Assembly: GCA_028865155.1 (NCBI GenBank)
Contig: JAGWKW010000028.1
Location: 1 to 11,022, forward strand
Length of the DNA: 11,022 bases
Reading direction: 5' to 3'
Origin: Alphaproteobacteria bacterium
GTDB taxonomy: Bacteria > Pseudomonadota > Alphaproteobacteria > UBA9219
Shown here: piece by piece, positions 6,355 to 11,022 of the stretch
Position numbering within the stretch: the stretch's first letter is position 1
Layout: the number at the start of each line of letters is the position of its first letter
Program-made: the position numbers and the translations under genes
Notes under the pieces: generated by a model
Database searches by the model: none
What the model saw: the letters and a program-made list of their open reading frames with translations, nothing else
What the model was told of the DNA's origin: nothing

Positions 6355-8052
6355 TCAGTGGTTGCTTTGCCGCCGCAGGAAGGCCGGGATTTCAAGCAGG
6401 TCTTCCGGCTGCTCGGCCGACAGGGAAGGGCGGTCGGACGGGTCGATATCGAGCTGCTGGCGGCCCGGCGTCCTTGCTTCCTGTTCGTGCGTTTCGTGGT
6501 GGATTTCGTCCTCTTCCTCGTGATGCTGGGCCGAGGGGCGGACGAGGCCGAAACCGGTGATGCGCGTGAACAAAGACTCCGCGCGGCGCTGGCGGCGCTG
6601 TTCCGACGCGCCCGACTGCTGCGGCGCGGCGGTCAATTGCGTCATGCGCATTTCGACCGGCGTCATCGGCGAGCTCGGCTGCGAACTGCGCGCGGAGATG
6701 CTCGGTTGCTGTTGCGGCTGCTGTTGGGGCGCAGCCGCGCGAGGTGCCGCTTGCTGCGGTTCCGGCTCCTGCGCGCGCGGCGCGCGGGCAGCTTCCTGCG
6801 GGTGCCGTTCGGCGATTTCCTGCTCGACAATCGCTTCCTGCGGCTCAGCTATTTCTTCTTCGCGGATTTCCGGTGCGGCCTGTTGCTGCGGCGCGGCTTT
6901 CTGTTGCGGCGTTACGCTTTGCGGCATCGTGAAGTAATTGGTCTTGGCGCTGACCGACGGCGTTACGACCTGCTGGCCAGCACCGGCTGCGGCGGCAGTG
7001 CGATAGGGCTGCTGGAAAGCTTGCGTTTTCGCGCTTTGCTTGGGCGCATACGCGCTGCTCCCGGTTCCCGTGCGCGGCGCGGCGGCGACGGCGTCGATGC
7101 CGGTCGCGATGACCGAAACCCGGATCTTGCCGTCCATATTTTCGCCGAGCGTCGAGCCGACCTTGATCTGCGCTTCGGGATCGACTTCTTCGCGGATGCG
7201 GTTTGCGGCCTGATCGACTTCGAACAAAGTCATGTCGAGGCCGCCGGTGATGTTGATCAGCACGCCGCGCGCGCCTTTCATCGACACGTCGTCGAGCAGC
7301 GGGTTGGAAATCGCGGCTTCGGCGGCGCAGATGGCGCGGTTGTCGCCGTCGGCTTCGCCCGTGCCCATCATCGCCTTGCCCATTTCGCCCATCACGGTCT
7401 TCACATCCGCGAAGTCGAGATTCATGAAACCGGGCATGACCATGAGGTCGGTAATGCCGCGCACGCCGCAATGCAGCACTTCGTCGGCAAGGCGGAAAGC
7501 CTCGGCGAACGTCGTGCGTTCGTTGGCGATGCGGAAAAGATTCTGGTTCGGAATGACGATCAGCGTGTCGACATATTGCTGCAACTCGGCGATGCCGGCT
7601 TCGGCCTGGCGCATGCGGTTGTTGCCTTCGAAATGGAACGGCTTGGTGACGACGCCGACGGTCAGGATGCCCGCATCGCGCGCCGCGCGGGCGATGACGG
7701 GGGCCGCGCCGGTTCCCGTGCCTCCGCCCATGCCTGCGGTGACGAACAGCATGTCCGAGCCTTCGAGGACGGCAAGGATGTCGTTAACCTGCTCTTCCGC
7801 CGCGGCGCGGCCGATCTCGGCTTTCGAGCCCGCGCCGAGTCCGCGCGACATGTTGATGCCGAGCTGGATTTTCCGGCCCGCCAGCGACAGGGCCAAAGCC
7901 TGGCTGTCGGTATTGGCGGCGATGAAGTCGCAGCCTTCGAGCTGGCAGCGGATCATGTTGTTGATGGCGTTGCCGCCCGCGCCGCCGACGCCCATGACGG
8001 TCAGGCGGGGACGCAGATTGTGTTCGGGATCGGCCATCGACAAATCGATCAT
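6355..8052 (-). CDS. ftsZ: Cell division protein FtsZ
   Basis: FtsZ is the tubulin-like GTPase that polymerises into the Z ring at midcell. The 565-residue protein has an N-terminal GTP-binding domain with [13 protein letters not shown] (21-33), the tubulin signature GGGTGTG (109-115), NxxR and T7-loop NLDFADV (211-217), and the globular C-terminal subdomain to about residue 322. A long Gln/Ala/Glu/Pro-rich linker (about 325-545) follows, then the conserved tail [12 protein letters not shown] (550-561), which binds FtsA and other partners. A short hydrophobic island [15 protein letters not shown] (492-506) interrupts the linker. Total length is well above the E. coli form (383), as is typical of alphaproteobacteria. 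The frame is open to 8196, but the start at 8052 has a perfect GGAGG 8 nt upstream and the right family N-terminus. It lies 246 nt downstream of ftsA, with its own regulatory region. Confidence 0.98.
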   Translation of the reverse strand: MIDLSMADPEHNLRPRLTVMGVGGAGGNAINNMIRCQLEGCDFIAANTDSQALALSLAGRKIQLGINMSRGLGAGSKAEIGRAAAEEQVNDILAVLEGSDMLFVTAGMGGGTGTGAAPVIARAARDAGILTVGVVTKPFHFEGNNRMRQAEAGIAELQQYVDTLIVIPNQNLFRIANERTTFAEAFRLADEVLHCGVRGITDLMVMPGFMNLDFADVKTVMGEMGKAMMGTGEADGDNRAICAAEAAISNPLLDDVSMKGARGVLINITGGLDMTLFEVDQAANRIREEVDPEAQIKVGSTLGENMDGKIRVSVIATGIDAVAAAPRTGTGSSAYAPKQSAKTQAFQQPYRTAAAAGAGQQVVTPSVSAKTNYFTMPQSVTPQQKAAPQQQAAPEIREEEIAEPQEAIVEQEIAERHPQEAARAPRAQEPEPQQAAPRAAAPQQQPQQQPSISARSSQPSSPMTPVEMRMTQLTAAPQQSGASEQRRQRRAESLFTRITGFGLVRPSAQHHEEEDEIHHETHEQEARTPGRQQLDIDPSDRPSLSAEQPEDLLEIPAFLRRQSNH

Positions 8053-8060
8053 GGAAAAAA

Positions 8061-8065
8061 CCTCC
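8061..8065 (-). promoter_or_regulatory. Shine-Dalgarno of ftsZ
   Basis: GGAGG on the minus strand, eight nt before the ATG at 8052, decides the start of ftsZ against the upstream in-frame Met codons. The nearest of those (at 8070, MPEVFS) would overlap this site. Confidence 0.8.
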
Positions 8066-8078
8066 GGCATGGGTGCGC

Positions 8079-8097
8079 GAAATTGCGCGAGAAATTG
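8079..8097 (-). repeat. Short direct repeat in the ftsZ leader
   Basis: GAAATTG occurs at 8079-8085 and again at 8091-8097, each next to a GCGCGA block, so a unit of about 12 bp is repeated once. It lies just upstream of the ftsZ ribosome site. It could be a regulator-binding pair or simple chance; no function can be assigned. Confidence 0.3.
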
Positions 8098-8131
8098 AAT
8101 CGTTCTTAATAAGAATCCTTTCCTTTGATTC
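8097..8131. promoter_or_regulatory. Cluster of three GANTC methylation sites
   Basis: GAATC at 8097-8101, GAATC at 8113-8117 and GATTC at 8127-8131 fall within 35 bp, about 45-80 bp upstream of ftsZ. GANTC is the target of the CcrM adenine methyltransferase of alphaproteobacteria, and in Caulobacter such sites with GcrA control ftsZ transcription. In the ftsZ coding region itself I see only about three (near 6575, 7539 and 7837 in 1.7 kb), so the clustering looks real. Confidence 0.5.
8103..8115. promoter_or_regulatory. Inverted repeat TTCTTA-A-TAAGAA
   Basis: A perfect 6-bp inverted repeat with a single central base lies upstream of ftsZ and overlaps the middle GANTC site and the candidate -10 box. 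A regulator bound here would compete with RNA polymerase. No known operator is recognised. Confidence 0.35.
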
Positions 8132-8137
8132 GTGCAA
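8109..8137 (-). promoter_or_regulatory. Weak promoter candidate for ftsZ
   Basis: On the minus strand TTGCAC (8132-8137), a 17-nt spacer and TCTTAT (8109-8114) form a poor match to the sigma70 consensus. The spacing is ideal and two of the three GANTC sites fall within or next to the element, as in GcrA/CcrM-dependent promoters. Transcription would start near 8102, giving a leader of about 50 nt. The match alone is weak. Confidence 0.28.
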
Positions 8138-8298
8138 CAAAAACCTGTCGTAAGCGATAGAAATTTCAGGCGTTTAGGCGATTTTACGATGCACAAAACG
8201 CGTAAAGAAGAACCATGCCAATGCGTTACGGAAAGGAATGAAAGTAGCGCGTCAGGAAAAGAGTTTCGGCGCGTTTTCGCCTTCGTTCGTTACAGGTT

Positions 8299-9633
8299 TT
8301 ACCTGAACCACGAACCGGCACGGCCGAGAAGGGAGCCGCCGCCCATCGCGCGCAAACCCATGCCGCCGCCATAGCTGCCAGCGCCAAGTTCCGGCTGCAT
8401 CGCGACGGCAAGCAATCCCGCCGTCGTCGCGAACGCCGGACCTGATGTGGATTCTGCAAGACCTGTGAAGGCCGCCGCGCCGCTTTTGCTCGACAGCGAG
8501 GAAGGCCGCGCAACGCGCAAAGGCCGTCCCAACCTTACCTGTTTATCAAGCAGGCGCTGCGCGAGTTCGCGCACGCCGGGAAGCTGGCTCGCGCCGCCGG
8601 TCAGAACCACGCGCCGCCCGGCGACGTCGGAAAAACCGCTTTTGTCCATGCGCGAACGCACCATTTCCAGGATTTCCTCGATGCGCGGCTGGATGATGGA
8701 GATTAAATGCGATTTGGGCACATGGTTGGCATTTTCGGGCGCTTCCTCGCCGACCAGCGGCACGTCGATGATCTCGCGCTCGTCCATTGGGCTCGGAATG
8801 GCATTTCCATAAAGCGTCTTGAGCCGTTCGGCATTGGCGACCGAAGTCGTCAACCCACGCGCGATGTCGTTGGTGATATGTCCGCCGCCGACCGCGATGC
8901 CGTCGGCGAACACGATGTTCCCATCGAAAAAAACGGCGAAGCTGGTCGTGCCCGCCCCCATATCGATGATCAGGCTGCCCAGATCCATTTCGTCTTCGAC
9001 CAGGCAGGCAAGGCCGCTTGCGTAAGGCGCTGCGATCATGCGCTCGACATCCAGATGGCATCGCCCGACTGTGGTCGCCAGAGTGCGCACGGGGCCGAAG
9101 GCGGCGGCAATCAGGTGCATCTGGGCCTGAAGCATTTCACCGGTCATGCCGAGCGGATCGCGAATGCCTTTCTGCCCGTCGAGATCGTAACCCACGGGCA
9201 GCGCGTGGATCAGCTCGAGGGGATGCCCCTGCCTGTCTTCGGGCACCATGGCCTGGCCCTGCGTCTGGATGCGCGACAGGTCGCCTTCGGTGACTTCGCG
9301 CCCGCCGAGCGGCAGTTCGAGACTGACCGTCTGCGACGCCAGATGCGCGCCGGAAATGTTGACGGTGACACGCTGGATGCGCTCGCCCGCCATGTCTTCG
9401 GCGGCGGTGACGGCCTGCCCGATCGCATATTGCAACGCTTCCATATTCGAAATCGTGCCGTGCTTCATGCCTTCGGACAGCTGATGGCCGATGCCGACGA
9501 CGCGCGGCGGCCCGTCATTGTCCGATCGGGCGATCAGGCAGGCGATCTTGCTCGACCCGACATCGAGCGCGGCGAAAATATCGCCGCCGGTCGTGCGCGG
9601 TTCGTTGAACAGCCAGCTTTTAAGGCGCTTCAT
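8299..9633 (-). CDS. ftsA: Cell division protein FtsA
   Basis: FtsA is the actin-like ATPase that tethers FtsZ filaments to the inner membrane and signals to the septal synthesis machinery. The 444-residue product shows phosphate-1 motif DVGSSK (24-29), the FtsA-specific 1C subdomain region (about 90-175), phosphate-2 motif DMGAGTTS (224-231) and the adenosine motif VVLTGGASQLPG (342-353). A Gly-rich stretch (415-433) leads to a short terminal amphipathic segment SLLGRAGSWFR, the likely membrane-targeting helix; it is shorter and less basic than in E. coli. Its ATG overlaps the ftsQ stop (ATGA) and an AGGAG lies 10 nt upstream inside ftsQ, so it is translationally coupled to ftsQ. Length is usual for the family. 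Confidence 0.97.
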   Translation of the reverse strand: MKRLKSWLFNEPRTTGGDIFAALDVGSSKIACLIARSDNDGPPRVVGIGHQLSEGMKHGTISNMEALQYAIGQAVTAAEDMAGERIQRVTVNISGAHLASQTVSLELPLGGREVTEGDLSRIQTQGQAMVPEDRQGHPLELIHALPVGYDLDGQKGIRDPLGMTGEMLQAQMHLIAAAFGPVRTLATTVGRCHLDVERMIAAPYASGLACLVEDEMDLGSLIIDMGAGTTSFAVFFDGNIVFADGIAVGGGHITNDIARGLTTSVANAERLKTLYGNAIPSPMDEREIIDVPLVGEEAPENANHVPKSHLISIIQPRIEEILEMVRSRMDKSGFSDVAGRRVVLTGGASQLPGVRELAQRLLDKQVRLGRPLRVARPSSLSSKSGAAAFTGLAESTSGPAFATTAGLLAVAMQPELGAGSYGGGMGLRAMGGGSLLGRAGSWFR

Positions 9634-10487
9634 TTTTTATTGACTCCTGTCGTGGGGTCGGCGGTTGCGGGCTCGACAATCAGGCGGCCCGGCACGCGCA
9701 AATCGATCACATCCACGTTGCGGTTAAGAATATCATACTGGTTCGCCAGAATAGACAGGCGGCGCAGCGCGTCGCCGACATCGCCTTCGGGCAGGCGGAC
9801 GACGATCTTGTTGGCCATATGCAGATCCCACCGGCGTTCCCCGACCCGCACGGCAGAATGCACCATCGTCTCGATCGCAGGGTAGGAGCCGAGTGAGATA
9901 AGCAAATCATGCGCTGCGCTGTTCGCGCCTGTGCCGACGACAAGGGGCAGGGAGGGAAAATCCGCTGCCTTCGCCTGAGGCAGCAATTCGCCGCCGCTGT
10001 CGATGACGTAAAACCGCTCGTCGCGCTGCCAGCGCGCGGCAGGCTGATGCTCGGTCAGGACGACATCGATGGTGCCGGGCAGGCGCCGCTCGACAATCGC
10101 GCTTGAAACCCACGGCAGTTTTTGGATCCGCGCTGCGGCGGCTTCGGGATCGAAAGCGAGAATCGGCGCGCCGCGCTTGGCGCCGACGGCGTCGTCCAAA
10201 GCCGCTATGCCGGTGCGCTGTCGTCCTTCGACGGCGACGTCGCTGATCGCGAAATGCGCTTTTTGCGTCATGGCTATCGTCCAGGCGCTTATCCTTTGCC
10301 CTTGTTCCTGAAGCCATCCGACGCGCCACAGCCATAGGGCGATTCCTACAAGCAGGGCAAAACCGCCCGCCAGAATACCGAGGCGGGCGATGAATCCGCG
10401 CCAATCCTCGTCGCGTGCGCGCATCCGCACCGAAATGCCGTTTTGCGTCACGCTGCCGCGCAAGGACTGTGTTTTTTTCTTTCTCAT
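9630..10487 (-). CDS. ftsQ: Cell division protein FtsQ
   Basis: FtsQ is a bitopic inner-membrane protein that links early and late divisome proteins through its periplasmic domain. The 285-residue product has a basic cytoplasmic N-terminus (MRKKK), one membrane segment (about 33-57, GILAGGFALLVGIALWLW), a POTRA domain (about 78-149: FAISDVAVEGRQ to PWVSSAIVERRLPG to VVLTEHQPAARW) and the FtsQ beta domain (about 155-265, with FYVIDSGGELLP and LPLVVGTG). It ends in a Pro/Thr-rich tail overlapping the ftsA start by ATGA. No strong Shine-Dalgarno is seen at the start; Met22 is a possible alternative. Upstream is a terminator rather than murB or ddl, so ftsQ should begin its own unit. Confidence 0.95.
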   Translation of the reverse strand: MRKKKTQSLRGSVTQNGISVRMRARDEDWRGFIARLGILAGGFALLVGIALWLWRVGWLQEQGQRISAWTIAMTQKAHFAISDVAVEGRQRTGIAALDDAVGAKRGAPILAFDPEAAAARIQKLPWVSSAIVERRLPGTIDVVLTEHQPAARWQRDERFYVIDSGGELLPQAKAADFPSLPLVVGTGANSAAHDLLISLGSYPAIETMVHSAVRVGERRWDLHMANKIVVRLPEGDVGDALRRLSILANQYDILNRNVDVIDLRVPGRLIVEPATADPTTGVNKK

Positions 10488-10488
10488 G

Positions 10489-10547
10489 GAATCGGCCTGA
10501 ATCTTTCGACGCGGATTGATACCATAAAACGGCGGCGATGCGGAATC
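10489..10547. promoter_or_regulatory. Three GANTC sites upstream of ftsQ
   Basis: GAATC occurs at 10489-10493 (touching the ftsQ start), 10499-10503 and 10543-10547, in the 75-bp space between the degP terminator and ftsQ. These would be CcrM sites if that enzyme is present. I could not find a convincing -10/-35 pair here, although a promoter is expected because the upstream gene is terminated. Confidence 0.4.
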
Positions 10548-10551
10548 CGAT

Positions 10552-10588
10552 ATAAAAACAAAGCGCCCGGCGTATGAACGCCGGGCGC
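10552..10588 (-). terminator. Rho-independent terminator of the degP-like gene
   Basis: A perfect 10-bp GC-rich stem (10563-10572 with 10579-10588) with a 6-nt loop is followed on the minus strand by TTTGTTTTTATA. It lies 31 nt after the stop of the protease gene and separates that gene from ftsQ. Confidence 0.88.
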
Positions 10589-10619
10589 GATGCCGAAAAG
10601 AAGCGGGTGTTGATGCCTG

Positions 10620-11022
10620 TTAATCGTTTCCTTTGCCGAAGCCGACGGCGACGAACTGCATCTCGTCGCCCCGGTTGAGCAAGAGCAGCAAGGGCCGTTT
10701 GTCCTTCTTGGCTGCGTCCGCCAGTTCGGCCAGTTGTTTGGCCGATTTGACTTCCTGCTGCGCGGCTTCGCTGATTACGTCGCCGGTCTGGATGTCTTCC
10801 GCGGCGGCGGGGCCGTCGGGCGAAACTTCTGTAACAACGACGCCGTGAGCGCTTTTTCCGATCCCGTAACGGGTGCGCAAGGTCTTGTCCAAAGGCGCCG
10901 CCGAAATTCCCAGCGCGGCGATTTTTACCGAGTGGGGCGTTGCGGGTTTGGTGGCGGACTCTTCGCTCTCTTTGGAAGGCGCCTTGGTCTTGAGTTCGCC
11001 GAGGGTGACGGGCAAAGTCAGT
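10620..11022 (-). CDS. degP: DegP/Do-family serine protease, C-terminal part
   Basis: This is the 3' end of a gene whose 5' part lies beyond the right edge of the window; 133 residues are visible. The opening TLPVTLGELKTKAP is the segment between the first and second PDZ domains of DegP/MucD/HtrA proteases, and what follows is a second PDZ domain: LGISAAPLDKTLRTRYGI (carboxylate-binding loop region), GVVVTEVSPDGPAAAEDIQTGDVI, then LLLLLNRGDEMQFVAVGF. Such proteins degrade or refold damaged periplasmic proteins. The Ser protease domain with the catalytic triad and the signal peptide are not in view, so activity cannot be judged. The gene ends in a strong terminator. The symbol is by family; degQ or mucD would be equally fair. 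Confidence 0.85.
   Translation of the reverse strand, partial: LTLPVTLGELKTKAPSKESEESATKPATPHSVKIAALGISAAPLDKTLRTRYGIGKSAHGVVVTEVSPDGPAAAEDIQTGDVISEAAQQEVKSAKQLAELADAAKKDKRPLLLLLNRGDEMQFVAVGFGKGND

Noticed and set aside
6358..8109. Very long open frame on the plus strand antisense to ftsZ (583 codons)
   Set aside because: It lies wholly over ftsZ and is Arg/Gly/Ala-rich without domain character. Such mirror frames are common opposite GC-rich genes because stop codons are rare there.
8053..8196. N-terminal extension of FtsZ
   Set aside because: A perfect GGAGG precedes the Met at 8052. The extension contains the promoter and methylation-site cluster and has no family counterpart.
8707..9885. 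Long open frame on the plus strand across ftsA and ftsQ (392 codons)
   Set aside because: It is antisense to two well-supported genes, with low-complexity Arg/His/Gly composition and no recognisable fold.
1..11022. CRISPR array, insertion sequence, tRNA or rRNA
   Set aside because: I saw no regularly spaced repeats, transposase frames, terminal inverted repeats or tRNA-like sequences on either strand.

Overview
The window reads as a chromosomal segment of an alphaproteobacterium. It holds the distal part of the division/cell-wall (dcw) region followed by the lpxC-bamD-recN block, almost entirely on the minus strand. In order of transcription (right to left) it contains: the 3' end of a DegP/Do-type periplasmic protease, a strong terminator, ftsQ, ftsA, ftsZ, an APC-family amino-acid permease, lpxC, a lone plus-strand gene for a secreted protein of unknown function, bamD, recN, and a gene-free stretch with a promoter and a strongly folded candidate small RNA. 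The alphaproteobacterial assignment rests on the ftsQ-ftsA-ftsZ-lpxC-bamD-recN order, the long FtsZ with a disordered linker and an [16 protein letters not shown] tail, and clustered GANTC sites (the CcrM methylation motif) upstream of division genes. I cannot name the genus.

Right side (about 8300-11022): the degP end is closed by a 10-bp GC hairpin with a T tail, so ftsQ starts a new transcription unit rather than continuing from the usual mur/ddl genes. ftsQ and ftsA overlap by ATGA and are translationally coupled. A 246-nt gap before ftsZ carries a perfect Shine-Dalgarno, a weak promoter candidate, three GANTC sites in 35 bp and an inverted repeat, so ftsZ probably has its own cell-cycle-type control.

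Middle (about 4800-8050): ftsZ is followed after 53 nt by an amino-acid permease, which is not a usual member of this cluster. Then comes a 142-nt AT-rich gap with a perfect 14-bp palindrome in front of lpxC (the committed step of lipid A synthesis).

Left side (1-4800): between lpxC and bamD sits a divergently transcribed, visibly AT-richer ORFan with a Sec signal peptide. bamD (outer-membrane assembly lipoprotein) and recN (SMC-like DNA repair ATPase) form a tight pair behind a recognisable promoter. The last 320 nt hold no protein gene but have a TTGTAT-N17-TATAAC promoter firing leftwards into a sequence with two clear hairpins and a short resemblance to the 6S RNA/pRNA template region.

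The genes work together on envelope growth: the division ring (FtsZ, FtsA, FtsQ), lipid A (LpxC), outer-membrane protein insertion (BamD) and envelope quality control (DegP). The ORFan, the permease and the candidate RNA are the parts standard cluster knowledge does not explain.
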